NCBI RefSeq assembly: GCF_009728995.1 | Contig: NZ_VTZW01000015.1 | Coordinates: 248,001 to 312,000 of the forward strand | Origin: Streptomonospora sp. PA3 | GTDB lineage: Bacteria; Actinomycetota; Actinomycetes; Streptosporangiales; Streptosporangiaceae | DNA: 64,000 bases | Direction of reading: 5' to 3' | Shown: positions 18,408 through 26,869 of the stretch, piece by piece | How the letters are laid out: the number at the start of each line of letters is the position of its first letter | Position numbering within the stretch: position 1 is the stretch's first letter | Position numbers and translations under genes: made by a program | Notes under the pieces: generated by a model | What the model was told of the DNA's origin: nothing | Database searches by the model: none | The model's input: the letters and a program-made list of their open reading frames with translations, nothing else

Positions 18408-18647
18408 TCAGCGTGTCGGAGGGTCTTCGACCTGCAGAGGGAGGGTCTGGAGCACCTGATCGAGCCGCTCGGAGGCCCGGACGGGATCCCTTTTGACCCC
18501 TTCCGTGATGCCCAAAAGCCTACGTATGACGGGAATCCGGGCATCCGGCGGCAGTGCGTTGGCGCGGCGGTGCGCCTCGCGCAGCCGCTGCGCCAAATCA
18601 AGGTAAAATTCCGGGGATTCGCCGTCTACTGGGTGACCGGAAGCCAT
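18408..18647 (-). CDS. Small protein overlapping the end of leuD
   Basis: A 79-residue predicted all-helical protein that I do not recognise. It reads [20 protein letters not shown], then [19 protein letters not shown] and [13 protein letters not shown], with amphipathic heptad-like spacing and no membrane segment. ATG 18647 lies inside leuD, whose stop is at 18626, a 22-nt overlap that suggests translational coupling. The position between leuD and hup matches a small hypothetical gene in related genomes, as I recall. Codon use looks like its neighbours. Confidence 0.6.
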   Translation of the reverse strand: MASGHPVDGESPEFYLDLAQRLREAHRRANALPPDARIPVIRRLLGITEGVKRDPVRASERLDQVLQTLPLQVEDPPTR

Positions 18648-19216
18648 GTGTGGCGCCGCTTCTCGAACGCGTCGATGTCGTCGGTGTGACGCAGCGTGAG
18701 CGCGATGTCGTCCAGGCCCTCCATCAGCCGCCAGCGGGTGTAGTCGTCGAGCTCGAACGGCTGGACGACGCCGGCCGCGCGCACCTCGCGCTCCTGGAGG
18801 TCGACGGTCACCTCCGTGGCCGGGTCGGCCTCGACCGCCTCCCACAGCCGCTCGATGACCTCGTACGGCAGGACGACGGCCAGCAGCCCGCCCTTGAGGG
18901 CGTTGCCGCGGAAGATGTCGCCGAAGCGCGGCGCCAGCACGGCCTTGAACCCGTAGTCCTGCAGGGCCCAGACCGCGTGCTCGCGGGAGGAGCCGGTGCC
19001 GAAGTCGGTGCCGGCGATGAGGACGCTGCCGCCGGCGAACTCCGGCTTGTTCAGCACGAACTCGGGGTCGTTGGCCCGCCACGCGGCGAAGAGGCCGTCC
19101 TCGAACCCGGTGCGGGCGACCCGCTTGAGGTAGACGGCGGGGATGATCTGGTCGGTGTCCACGTTGCTGTAACGCAGCGGCACGGCGCTGCCGGAGTGGA
19201 CGGTGAACTTCTCCAT
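18626..19216 (-). CDS. leuD: 3-isopropylmalate dehydratase, small subunit
   Basis: A 196-residue partner of LeuC in leucine synthesis, forming the swivel domain of the isomerase. [32 protein letters not shown] and [18 protein letters not shown] are the substrate-binding signatures of the small subunit. It follows leuC by 39 bp and overlaps the small ORF at its 3' end. ATG 19216 is the clear start. Confidence 0.97.
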   Translation of the reverse strand: MEKFTVHSGSAVPLRYSNVDTDQIIPAVYLKRVARTGFEDGLFAAWRANDPEFVLNKPEFAGGSVLIAGTDFGTGSSREHAVWALQDYGFKAVLAPRFGDIFRGNALKGGLLAVVLPYEVIERLWEAVEADPATEVTVDLQEREVRAAGVVQPFELDDYTRWRLMEGLDDIALTLRHTDDIDAFEKRRHTWLPVTQ

Positions 19217-19255
19217 GTCGGCTTCTGCTCTTTCGTGCCTGGGTCGGTGGGTGGG

Positions 19256-20653
19256 CTACAGGTCGGCGGGCGAGGAGAGGGTGCCCCGGACGGCGGTCGC
19301 CGCGGCGACCAGCGGCGAGACGAGGTGGGTGCGGCCCCCCTTGCCCTGGCGGCCCTCGAAGTTGCGGTTGGAGGTGGAGGCGCTGCGCTCGCCCGGCTGC
19401 AGTTGGTCGGGGTTCATGCCCAGGCACATCGAGCAGCCGGCCTCGCGCCACTCCGCGCCGGCGGCGGTGAAGACCTCCCCCAGGCCCTCGGCGTTGGCCT
19501 GCTCCTTGACACGCATCGAGCCGGGGACGACCAGCATCCGCACGCCGTCGGCGACCTTGCGGCCCTTGATGATCTCGGCGGCGGCGCGCAGGTCCTCGAT
19601 GCGGCCGTTGGTGCAGGAGCCGAGGAAGACGGTGTCGACCCGGACGTCGCGCAGGGGGGTGCCGGCGGCGAGGTCCATGTAGGCCAGCGCCTTCTCGGCC
19701 GCGGCGCGCTCGGCGGGGTCGTCGAAGTCCGCGGGGTCGGGGACGGCGCTGTCCAGCGGCGCGCCCTGGCCGGGGTTGGTCCCCCAGGTCACGAACGGGC
19801 TCAGCCGGTCGGCGTCGAGCACGACCTCCTTGTCGAAGACCGCGCCCTCGTCGGTGCGCAGGCTCTTCCAGTGCTCGACGGCGGCGTCCCACTCGGCGCC
19901 CTCGGGCGCGTGCGGGCGGCCCTTGACGTAGTCGAAGGTGGTCTCGTCGGGCGCGATCATCCCGGCGCGGGCGCCGGCCTCGATGGACATGTTGCAGATG
20001 GTCATCCGGGCCTCCATGGACAGCTCCCGGATGGCCTGGCCGCGGTACTCGATGACGTGGCCCTGCCCGCCGCCGGTGCCGATCTCGGCGATGACGGCGA
20101 GGATGATGTCCTTGGCGGTCACGCCGGGAGGCAGCGAGCCGTCGACGGTGACGGCCATCGTCTTGAACGGGGCCATCGGCAGGGTCTGGGTGGCCAGCAC
20201 GTGCTCGACCTGGCTGGTGCCGATGCCGAAGGCCAGCGCGCCGAAGGCGCCGTGGGTGCTGGTGTGGCTGTCGCCGCAGACCACGGTCATGCCGGGCTGG
20301 GTCAGGCCCAGCTGCGGGCCGACGACGTGCACGATGCCCTGGTCGAGGTCGCCCATGGGGAACAGCCGGACGCCGAAGTCCGATGCGTTCTTGCGCAGCG
20401 TCTCGATCTGGGTGCGCGAGACCTTGTCGGCGATCGGCCCCAGGATGTTCTCGGTGGGGACGTTGTGGTCCTCGGTGGCGATGGTGAGGTCGGGCCGCCG
20501 CACCCGCCGACCGGCCAGCCGGAGCCCTTCGAACGCCTGCGGACTGGTGACCTCGTGGACGAGGTGCAGGTCGATGTAGAGCAGGTCGGGCTCTCCGTCG
20601 GCACGCCGGACGACGTGCTCCTCCCAGACCTTCTCGGCCATCGTGCGAGCCAT
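19256..20653 (-). CDS. leuC: 3-isopropylmalate dehydratase, large subunit
   Basis: A 465-residue aconitase-family [4Fe-4S] enzyme that isomerises 2- to 3-isopropylmalate. [34 protein letters not shown], the cluster cysteine in FLGSCTNGR, and the two further cysteines in [13 protein letters not shown] are all present. GAGGAGG lies 9 nt before ATG 20653. It is divergent from ndgR, so the 168-bp intergenic region serves both. Confidence 0.97.
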   Translation of the reverse strand: MARTMAEKVWEEHVVRRADGEPDLLYIDLHLVHEVTSPQAFEGLRLAGRRVRRPDLTIATEDHNVPTENILGPIADKVSRTQIETLRKNASDFGVRLFPMGDLDQGIVHVVGPQLGLTQPGMTVVCGDSHTSTHGAFGALAFGIGTSQVEHVLATQTLPMAPFKTMAVTVDGSLPPGVTAKDIILAVIAEIGTGGGQGHVIEYRGQAIRELSMEARMTICNMSIEAGARAGMIAPDETTFDYVKGRPHAPEGAEWDAAVEHWKSLRTDEGAVFDKEVVLDADRLSPFVTWGTNPGQGAPLDSAVPDPADFDDPAERAAAEKALAYMDLAAGTPLRDVRVDTVFLGSCTNGRIEDLRAAAEIIKGRKVADGVRMLVVPGSMRVKEQANAEGLGEVFTAAGAEWREAGCSMCLGMNPDQLQPGERSASTSNRNFEGRQGKGGRTHLVSPLVAAATAVRGTLSSPADL

Positions 20654-20787
20654 GTGCGACGCCTCCTCGCGTCTCGTCACTGCGTCGGTTGCCTGGAGGG
20701 GCCTTCTCGCCGCCGCAGGCCGCCGCAGCGCCGGCGGTCGGTCGCCCGCACCGGGCCGTGCGGCGGAACGCAGCACGTCGGACGATT

Positions 20788-20808
20788 TGCATTCCAAATG
20801 GCGAGACG
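20788..20808. promoter_or_regulatory. Degenerate BCAA operator between leuC and ndgR
   Basis: The sequence ATTCCAAATGGCGAGACG matches the cimA operator ATCTCGGATGGCGAGACG at 14 of 18 positions, including the last 11. Only one half of the TCTC-N7-GAGA palindrome is intact. Its place between ndgR and leuC fits autoregulation and leuCD control. Confidence 0.5.
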
Positions 20809-20821
20809 GCAATATCAAGCC

Positions 20822-21559
20822 ATGGACAACTCTAGCTCATCCAGCGGTGTCGGTGTGCTCGATAAGACGATGTCGGTGCTCGACGCCCTGGAATCGGGCC
20901 CCGCATCCCTGGCCCAGCTGGTACGGATCACCGGACTGGCCCGCCCCACCGCGCACCGGCTCGCCGTCGCCTTGGAGCGCCACCGCATGGTGACCCGCGA
21001 CAGCCAGGGCAGGTTCGTCCTGGGGCCGCGTCTGGGCGAGTTGTCCATCGCCACCGGCGAGGACCGGCTGCTGGCGGTCGCCTCCCCGGTACTGGTGCAG
21101 CTGCGCGACCTCACCGGCGAAAGCGCCCAGCTCTACCGCCGCCAGGGCGATGTGCGCGTGTGCGTGGCCGCCGCCGAGCGCACCAGCGGGCTGCGCGACA
21201 CGGTCCCGGTGGGCAGCGAGCTGCCGATGAGCGCCGGCTCGGCCGCCCAGGTGCTGCTGGCCTGGGAGGACAGCGAGCGGATACGCCGCGTCCTGGTCAG
21301 CGCCAAGTTCACCGGCAACACCCTGGCCCAGGTGCGCCGCCGCCGCTGGGCCCAGAGCGTCGGCGAACGCGAGCAGGGCGTCGCCTCGGTGTCGGCCCCC
21401 GTCTCCGGCCCCGGCGGCCGGGTGATCGCCGCCGTCTCGGTCTCGGGCCCCCTGGAACGCCTCACCCGCGCGCCGGGCCGCCTGCACGCCCAGGCCGTCA
21501 CCTCGGCGGCCGAGAAGATCAACGAGGCCCTGCACAGCCAGGACGCCCCGGTGGGCTGA
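20822..21559 (+). CDS. ndgR: IclR-family regulator of branched-chain amino acid genes, NdgR-like
   Basis: A 245-residue IclR regulator. The N-terminal winged helix ([39 protein letters not shown]) and the ligand domain ([46 protein letters not shown]) closely resemble Streptomyces NdgR and corynebacterial LtbR, which control leuCD and other amino acid genes. The divergent position next to leuC is the same in those genera. ATG 20822 is preferred; ATG 20798 is in frame but falls within the proposed operator. Confidence 0.9.
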   Translation: MDNSSSSSGVGVLDKTMSVLDALESGPASLAQLVRITGLARPTAHRLAVALERHRMVTRDSQGRFVLGPRLGELSIATGEDRLLAVASPVLVQLRDLTGESAQLYRRQGDVRVCVAAAERTSGLRDTVPVGSELPMSAGSAAQVLLAWEDSERIRRVLVSAKFTGNTLAQVRRRRWAQSVGEREQGVASVSAPVSGPGGRVIAAVSVSGPLERLTRAPGRLHAQAVTSAAEKINEALHSQDAPVG

Positions 21560-21584
21560 CGCCCGCTCCGGCGCCGGGGGGCGG

Positions 21585-22763
21585 TCAACCCTCCAGCGGG
21601 ATGCGCAGGATGCGGTCGTCCTCGGCGGCGGGCTCGCCGCGGCCGTCGCGGTTGCTGGTGCTGACCAGCAGGTCGCCTCCTCCGGGGACCTCCGTGATGG
21701 CGCGCAGGCGGCCGTATTCGCCGGTGAACAGGGCCTCGGGCTCGCCGACCGGGTCGTCCCCGCTTCCGGTGAGCGGGACCCGCCAGATGCGCTCGCCGCG
21801 CAGGGCCGCCACCCACAGCGAGTTCCCGGCGATCGCCGCGCCGCTGGGCGAGGCCTCGTCGGTGCTCCAGGTGATGACCGGGTCGATGAGCTCGTCGGGG
21901 GCGTCCTCGCCGCCGACGCCCTCGACCTGGGGCCAGCCGTAGTTGCCGCCGGGCTCGATCACGTTGATCTCGTCGTAGCGGTTCTGGCCGAACTCCGTGG
22001 CGAAGAGGGTGCCGTCGGCGTCCCAGGCGATGCCCTGGACGTTGCGGTGGCCGTAGCTGTAGACGAGGTTGCCGAACGGGTTGCCTTCGGCCGGCTCCCC
22101 CTCGGGGGTCATGCGCAGGATCTTGCCGCCGAGGCTGTCGGTGTCCTGGGAGCGGGAGCCGTCGCCGGCGTCGCCGGTGGTGGCGTACAGCATGCCGTCC
22201 GGGCCGAAGGCGAGCCTGCCGCCGTTGTGGAAGGCGGCGCTGGGGATGCCCTCGACCAGGACCTCCGATCCGCCGAGCGAGGGCGGGCCGTCGCCGGAGT
22301 GGTCGAGGGCGAAGCGGGCGATGCGGTTGCCGGAGTCGGTGGTGAAGTAGGCGAACAGCTCGCCGGGACGCTCCTCGCCCGGCCGCACGGTTATACCCAG
22401 CAGGCCGCCCTCGCCTTGGGCCCGCGCGTCCTCGACCGTGCCGACCTCGGCGGTCTCGCCCTCGGGACTCATGTGCAGGATCCGCCCGGAGTCGCGTTCG
22501 GAGATCAGCGCTCCGCCGCCGGGCAGCACCGCGATCGCCCAGGGGACCTCCAGCCCGGTGGCCACGGTCTCGGGCTCGCCGGGCGAGACCGGTTGCGTGG
22601 CGGTCTGGCCGGTCGTCTCGCCTGCCGTGGGCGACTGGCCGTCGCCTCCGCCCCCCGTACCGCCGGTGCAGGCCGTGGCGGCGAGAACGGCCGCGGCGAC
22701 ACAGGATCCGGTACGCGACCGCCCGCGCCGGGCTCGGCGCGGGCCTTGCTGGGAGTGCTGCAT
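21585..22763 (-). CDS. Lipoprotein PQQ-type sugar dehydrogenase
   Basis: A 392-residue exported soluble glucose/sorbosone dehydrogenase-like beta-propeller. An Arg-rich n-region and hydrophobic stretch end in LAATAC (Cys32), a plausible lipobox. The propeller motifs ALISERDSGRI, GEGGLLGITVRP, SAAFHNGGRLAFGPDGMLYATTGDAGD (the HNGG-x-L active-site region), YSYGHRNVQGIAWD and EFGQNRYDEINVIEPGGNYGWP are all there. The physiological sugar and whether PQQ is bound are unknown. It converges on ndgR with a 25-bp gap. Start ATG 22763 has a weak ribosome binding site. Confidence 0.88.
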   Translation of the reverse strand: MQHSQQGPRRARRGRSRTGSCVAAAVLAATACTGGTGGGGDGQSPTAGETTGQTATQPVSPGEPETVATGLEVPWAIAVLPGGGALISERDSGRILHMSPEGETAEVGTVEDARAQGEGGLLGITVRPGEERPGELFAYFTTDSGNRIARFALDHSGDGPPSLGGSEVLVEGIPSAAFHNGGRLAFGPDGMLYATTGDAGDGSRSQDTDSLGGKILRMTPEGEPAEGNPFGNLVYSYGHRNVQGIAWDADGTLFATEFGQNRYDEINVIEPGGNYGWPQVEGVGGEDAPDELIDPVITWSTDEASPSGAAIAGNSLWVAALRGERIWRVPLTGSGDDPVGEPEALFTGEYGRLRAITEVPGGGDLLVSTSNRDGRGEPAAEDDRILRIPLEG

Positions 22764-22828
22764 GGGGCGATACTGCCCGCCCGGCGCGCCGATCGAACGT
22801 CGCGCTGGTGAGCGCGGACGGGCGCGCG

Positions 22829-23761
22829 TCAGGCGGTGGGGCGGGCGCCGTCCGGCTCGGCGGCGCTCTTCCGGAGGGCGTCCAGGCACACCGGTAGGAG
22901 GTGCCGCGCCCAGATCCGGTACCCGCGTTCTCCCGGGTGGAAGCCGTCGGCGGCGAAGAAACCGGGCCGGCCGACGGCGCCGGCGGGAAAGGGTGCGCGG
23001 ACCGCGTGCGGCTGGGAGCGCAGGGCCGCGCGCATCGCGGCGTCGAGGTGGCGCGAGCGCAGCCCGAGCAGCGGCCCCAGCGGCCGGGGCAGCGCCGGGA
23101 ACAGGTCCATGCGCGGCACCGCGCCGAAGACCGCCGGCGCCTGCCACCGCTCCCCCGCGCCCGCGGCGATCGCGGTGACGGCGCGGTGGAAGGCGCCCCG
23201 GCCGGTCATGGCCTTGACGTCGTTGACCCCGATCAGGACCACGGCGAGGTCCGGGCGCGGCGGCTCCCCGGAGCCGCCGACACCGCGGACGCCTGCGGAG
23301 TCGACGGCTCCGGCGGCCGCCGGCAGCAGCTCGGCCACGACCGTGCGGGCGTCTGCGCCCGAGCGGGCGACGACGCGCCAGGCGACCTCGCGCCCGCACT
23401 CCCGGGCCAGCCCGGCGGCGAGGTGGCCGGCCAGGGCATCTTCCTGCGCCGATACCCCGACACCGGCGGCCGTGGAGTCGCCCAGCACGAGCAGGTGCAG
23501 CGGGGCGCCCGGCTCGGCGCGGCCCTGCCTCGCTGCGGGCCCGGAGTCCGCACCGGATCCGGGGGCCGGCGCCACGGCCCTTCCTCCGACTCCTGGACTT
23601 ACGGCGGGAGGCGCGGGAGCGCGGCCGCACTCGCCCCGCGCCGGCGGCAGCACCGGAGTCCGCCGGCGCACCCGCCGGCCCTGCACGAGCAGGACGGGTG
23701 CCGACGCCCACACCAGCGCTTGCGCGGCCCGGAGCGCGGCCTCGGCCGCCGCTGCTCTCAC
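22829..23761 (-). CDS. SGNH/GDSL-type esterase
   Basis: A 310-residue serine hydrolase. Block I LVLGDSTAAGVG gives the catalytic Ser, block III VVLIGVNDVKAM gives the oxyanion Asn, and block V ADGFHPGERGYRIWA gives Asp and His. The N-terminus has a hydrophobic segment (ALVWASAPVLLVQG) that may anchor it to the membrane. Its GTG start at 23761 overlaps the TGA of the upstream DUF4188 gene as GTGA, so it is translationally coupled. It is the last gene of the MerR-linked cassette. Substrate unknown. Confidence 0.85.
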   Translation of the reverse strand: MRAAAAEAALRAAQALVWASAPVLLVQGRRVRRRTPVLPPARGECGRAPAPPAVSPGVGGRAVAPAPGSGADSGPAARQGRAEPGAPLHLLVLGDSTAAGVGVSAQEDALAGHLAAGLARECGREVAWRVVARSGADARTVVAELLPAAAGAVDSAGVRGVGGSGEPPRPDLAVVLIGVNDVKAMTGRGAFHRAVTAIAAGAGERWQAPAVFGAVPRMDLFPALPRPLGPLLGLRSRHLDAAMRAALRSQPHAVRAPFPAGAVGRPGFFAADGFHPGERGYRIWARHLLPVCLDALRKSAAEPDGARPTA

Positions 23762-24345
23762 GGGTTCGGGGCTCGGGTCGGACCGTCCTCGCCCGCGGGC
23801 TCGGCCGCCCGGGTGCGCGCGCGTGCGCGGCGCAGGGCGAGGCGGTCGAGGGCGCGCTGGGTGCCGCGGCCGACGGGGCGGGTGCCCAGCGCCCTGCCCA
23901 GGCCCAGAGCCGGCACGTTGGCGTAGATCGCCTCGTAGCCGCGCTGAGTCGGCGCGGACTCTTCCGGAGACCGCCCGGCCGCGGCGCCCGCCTGCGGCAG
24001 CCCGACCTCGAAGGTCTCGTGCCAGAGCCCCACAGCGTCGCCGCCCTGGCGGTAGAAGCGCCGCCAGGCGGAGCTGTGGGTCGGGCCCTGGGCGTAGCTC
24101 AGCAGCGCCTCGGTGGACTCCCAGTACTGGATGACGGTGACGCCGCGCATGCTCGGCAGCGTACGTGAGTGCAGCATGCCCAGTCCGGGGTCGGCTTCGA
24201 GTTCGGCGGCCATCCGCCGGAAGGCGGCGCCGACCCACATCCAGCGGCGCGGCCGGAGCAGCGCGTTGACGCGCGCGCCCAGCAGGAAGACGGTCAGGCT
24301 GTCGCGGGGTTCGGTGGTCAGGCGCGGAATCGGGCTGTCGGACAC
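23758..24345 (-). CDS. DUF4188-type protein
   Basis: A 195-residue protein with the ferredoxin-like features of the DUF4188 family: LTVFLLGARVNALLRPRRWMWVGAAFRRMAAEL, then HSRTLPSMRGVTVIQYWESTEALLSYAQ, and HSSAWRRFYRQGGDAVGLWHETFEV. Some relatives are annotated as monooxygenases, but no cofactor site is seen. GTG 24345 has GGAGGT at 9 nt; GTG 24354, which overlaps the previous stop as GTGA, has the same Shine-Dalgarno only 1 nt away, so I prefer the former. It is the middle gene of the MerR-linked cassette. Confidence 0.75.
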   Translation of the reverse strand: MSDSPIPRLTTEPRDSLTVFLLGARVNALLRPRRWMWVGAAFRRMAAELEADPGLGMLHSRTLPSMRGVTVIQYWESTEALLSYAQGPTHSSAWRRFYRQGGDAVGLWHETFEVGLPQAGAAAGRSPEESAPTQRGYEAIYANVPALGLGRALGTRPVGRGTQRALDRLALRRARARTRAAEPAGEDGPTRAPNP

Positions 24346-24350
24346 GGTGG

Positions 24351-25418
24351 TCACACCTCCGCTTCTGCGGAAGCGTCGGTGGGAAGCGGCCGGTAGACGG
24401 GGATCCCCGCGGCGCCGAGCTCCTCGCGCAGGGCGAAGTAGGCGTCGCCGAAGGGGTCCTCTCCGCGCAGCCCCATCAGGCCGCGGCGGACGGTGACATC
24501 GTGCGGGGCGAGTTCGGCGGCGCGGCGATAGTGGTTCTCGGCCGCGGCGGCGTCGCCGCGCCGGTGCAGCTCGACGGCGATGCGCGCGTGGGCGCGGGCG
24601 CGCTGGCCCTCGGCGGTGGGCGCGCGGAAGCCGGGGGCGGCCCCGCCTGCGGGCAGCCCGGTGTCGCCTTCGCGGACCCAGCGGCGCAGGGCGCGCAGCG
24701 ACGCCTCCGCGCTGAGTCCGTTCATCGACTGGAACAGGTCGGTGGCGACCTGGCTGTCCTGCGGCCGGGCCACGCGTCCGCGCTCGTCGATCCACACCGC
24801 GGTGGGCACGTTGACGACGTCGTAGAGGGCGGCGACCTCCCCTTCGGTGTCGACGAGGGCCGGGTGGGCGGGCACGGCCTCGTCGATCCAGGGACGTGCG
24901 TCCTCGACCGCGCGGTCCAGGGCGACGCTGATCACGGTCAGCCCGTGCGGGGACAGCTCGCGGTGGCGCTCCTCCCAGGCGGGCAGGTCGTAGCGGCAGC
25001 CGCACCAGGAGGCCCACATCACCAGGGCGACCTTGCGGCCGCGGTAGTCGCTGAGCCGGTGGAGGGCCCCGTCGGGACCGCGCAGCGCGAAGTCGGGCGC
25101 CGCGCCGCCGCGGGGGCGGGTGTCGGGCAGCGGCATCACGGCCAGCAGCCCGTTCTCGTGGTCGGCGACCGCCAGGCTCCCCTGCAGCTCGGCGAATGCG
25201 CCGACGTCGATGCGGCCGTCGTGCTCGATGCCGGCGACGGCGGCGGCCGGGATGCAGGCGTCGCCCCGGCACCAGCCGTGCGGGCGGCGCTCCCAGCCGA
25301 GCACCGGGGCATCCAGCGGCGCGAGCAGGCGCCGCTCGTCCGCGGGACCGGGCGGCGCCGGTTCGGGTTCGGCGTCCAGCACCTCTGAGCCGCCGCCGGC
25401 GAGGACCGTGTAGCGCAT
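24351..25418 (-). CDS. Thioredoxin-like redoxin with C-terminal TPR region
   Basis: A 355-residue cytoplasmic protein. The central 110-260 region is a TlpA/redoxin fold (APDFALRGPDGALHRLSDYRGRKVALVMWASWCGCRYDLPAW), with a WCGC active site in place of WCxxC. Residues 50-65 hold another Cys pair (GWCRGDACIP). The C-terminal 90 residues (RARAHARIAVELHRRGDAAAAENHYRRAAELAPHDV) are a TPR-like hairpin. No signal peptide is seen, so a cytoplasmic redox role is likely. GGGAGG lies 4 nt before ATG 25418. It is divergent from merR and opens the cassette. Confidence 0.78.
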   Translation of the reverse strand: MRYTVLAGGGSEVLDAEPEPAPPGPADERRLLAPLDAPVLGWERRPHGWCRGDACIPAAAVAGIEHDGRIDVGAFAELQGSLAVADHENGLLAVMPLPDTRPRGGAAPDFALRGPDGALHRLSDYRGRKVALVMWASWCGCRYDLPAWEERHRELSPHGLTVISVALDRAVEDARPWIDEAVPAHPALVDTEGEVAALYDVVNVPTAVWIDERGRVARPQDSQVATDLFQSMNGLSAEASLRALRRWVREGDTGLPAGGAAPGFRAPTAEGQRARAHARIAVELHRRGDAAAAENHYRRAAELAPHDVTVRRGLMGLRGEDPFGDAYFALREELGAAGIPVYRPLPTDASAEAEV

Positions 25419-25436
25419 GCCGCCTCCCAAGGATTA

Positions 25437-25473
25437 GATAGTGCAACTCTCTAACTTGGAGAGTAGTACTATC
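25437..25473. promoter_or_regulatory. MerR-type operator, 37-bp interrupted palindrome
   Basis: GATAGT-N3-ACTCTC-N7-GAGAGT-N3-ACTATC is perfectly symmetric in all four boxes. It lies exactly between the divergent thioredoxin-like gene (25418) and merR (25506), where a MerR dimer would act on both promoters. Confidence 0.85.
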
Positions 25474-25505
25474 CAATTGAACCGGCAAGGGGGAAACGAG
25501 CACTG

Positions 25506-26168
25506 ATGCGGATTTCGGAGCTGAGCCGGCGCAGCGGCGTTCCGGTGGCGACGATCAAGTACTACCTGCGCGAGAACCTGCTGCCCAAGGGCGAAGCGGT
25601 CTCGGCCACCCAGGCGGAGTACACCGAGGAGCACCTCAAGCGGCTGCGGCTGGTGCGGGCGCTGGCGGAGGTGGCCGAGGTGCCGCTGAGCCGGATCCGG
25701 GCCGTCCTGGAGGCGGTCGACAAGCCCGACATCGACCTGCACACGCTGCTCGGCGTCGCCCAGTACGCCTTCACCCCGCCGACCGAGGCACCCGCCGACG
25801 ACCCCGACTGGGAGCGGGCGCAGCGCCGCACCGCCGAGCTGCTTGCCGAGCTGGAGTGGCGCGTCGGCCCGGGTTCGCCCGCGCGCGGCCAGCTCACGCG
25901 CGCGGTCGCGGCCATGGAGCGGCTCGGCCGGCCGCCGTCGGCGCAGATGCTGCGGGGCTACGCCGCCGCGGCGCACCAGGCCGCCGAGTGGGACATGGAC
26001 TGCATCGATCCCGGCGCTTCGCGCGAGGAGAACGTGCAGCAGGCGGTGACCATGTCGGCGCTGATGGAGCAGGCACTCTCGGCGCTGCGCCGGCTCGCCC
26101 AGGAGGACGAGTCCGCGCGCCGCTTCGGTTGCGGCGCAGACGGCGCGGGCGCGCACGGGGAGGGCTGA
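25506..26168 (+). CDS. MerR-family transcriptional regulator
   Basis: A 220-residue regulator. MRISELSRRSGVPVATIKYYLRENLLPKGEAVSATQAEYTEEHLKRLRLVRAL is the MerR winged-helix and coiled-coil start, and the first turn places this start with confidence. The 150-residue C-terminal part is helical and has only two Cys (MDCIDPG and FGCGADG), not a metal-site pattern, so an organic or redox signal is more likely. AAGGGGG is about 12 nt upstream. It is divergent from, and likely controls, the thioredoxin-like/DUF4188/SGNH cassette. Confidence 0.88.
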   Translation: MRISELSRRSGVPVATIKYYLRENLLPKGEAVSATQAEYTEEHLKRLRLVRALAEVAEVPLSRIRAVLEAVDKPDIDLHTLLGVAQYAFTPPTEAPADDPDWERAQRRTAELLAELEWRVGPGSPARGQLTRAVAAMERLGRPPSAQMLRGYAAAAHQAAEWDMDCIDPGASREENVQQAVTMSALMEQALSALRRLAQEDESARRFGCGADGAGAHGEG

Positions 26169-26206
26169 GTTCGGGGCGGCCGGGCCGGGGCGCCGGGCCG
26201 CAGACG

Positions 26207-26240
26207 ACGACGGCCTCCGCCCGCGGGCGGAGGCCGTCGT
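26207..26240. terminator. Terminator between merR and the tRNA genes
   Basis: Two 16-nt arms, ACGACGGCCTCCGCCC and its exact reverse complement, are separated by 2 nt. It can serve merR on the plus strand and the tRNA-Glu transcript on the minus strand. Confidence 0.8.
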
Positions 26241-26249
26241 GTGCGCTGG

Positions 26250-26322
26250 TACCCCTGAGCGGATTCGAACCGCCGTTACCGCCTTGAGAGGGCGGCGTCC
26301 TAGGCCACTAGACGACAGGGGC
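26250..26322 (-). tRNA. tRNA-Glu (CTC), copy 1
   Basis: 73 nt folding as a cloverleaf with the CTC anticodon in the loop TCTCA, T-loop GGTTCGAATC and acceptor stem GCCCCTG/CAGGGGT, discriminator A. CCA is not encoded. Confidence 0.95.
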
Positions 26323-26377
26323 GCCGGGTGCGGGACCGGGTGGTCCCGCGCGGCGGACGTGGTCCGCCGATCGCAGT

Positions 26378-26405
26378 AAAAAAGCCCCCGCTGGACGGGA
26401 GCTTC
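26378..26405 (-). terminator. Rho-independent terminator between tRNA-Glu copies
   Basis: On the minus strand AAGCTCCCG pairs with CGGGGGCTT and is followed by six T, downstream of tRNA-Glu copy 2. Copy 1 must then have its own promoter or arise by read-through. Confidence 0.8.
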
Positions 26406-26415
26406 TCCCTGTGCG

Positions 26416-26488
26416 TACCCCCGAGCGGATTCGAACCGCCGTTACCGCCTTGAGAGGGCGGCGTCCTAGGCCACTAGACGACGGGGGC
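26416..26488 (-). tRNA. tRNA-Glu (CTC), copy 2
   Basis: 73 nt, same body as copy 1 with the CTC anticodon. Its acceptor stem is GCCCCCG/CGGGGGT: the T6:A67 pair of copy 1 is C6:G67 here, a compensated change that keeps the stem. Confidence 0.95.
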
Positions 26489-26533
26489 CTGTTTCGCGTC
26501 TGCGTCACGGCTTCCGCTCAGCGGATGCCATGG

Positions 26534-26605
26534 CTGGGGTACCAGGACTCGAACCTAGACTAACTGAACCAGAATCAGTCGTGCTGCCGATTACACCATA
26601 CCCCA
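26534..26605 (-). tRNA. tRNA-Gln (CTG)
   Basis: 72 nt cloverleaf with anticodon CTG in loop TTCTGGT, acceptor TGGGGTA/TACCCCA and discriminator G. In actinobacteria it is charged by GluRS and then amidated by GatCAB, both encoded in this window. Confidence 0.95.
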
Positions 26606-26789
26606 GTGCTCTTGGTGGGCGGGTTCCCGTTCGCCGGTCCCGCTCCCCCTCGGCGCAGGCAATACTCTAGCGGACATCCGGAGTGCTCGCGAACCGGAAT
26701 CGGACCGGCGGACGGTGGCACGGCCCACGCAGCGCGGGGACCGGACGCGAGCGTGCTCGCGCGCGGACACGGGCGTCCGCGCGCAGGGG

Positions 26790-26835
26790 CGCGGGGCCGT
26801 GCGGCTCCGCCGGGGCGGTTCGGCACGGCCCCGCG
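26790..26835 (-). terminator. Terminator of gltX
   Basis: CGCGGGGCCGTGC and GCACGGCCCCGCG form a perfect 13-bp stem 35 bp after the gltX stop, ahead of the tRNA genes. Confidence 0.75.
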
Positions 26836-26869
26836 TGACCGCCCGCGCCCGGCCGGGCGCGGGCGCGGG

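Noticed and set aside
26250-26605. Integrated element at the tRNA cluster
   Set aside because: No integrase and no direct repeat of a tRNA 3' end were found; the flanking genes are the expected core genes. The nearby SUKH insertion is in front of gltX, not at a tRNA.
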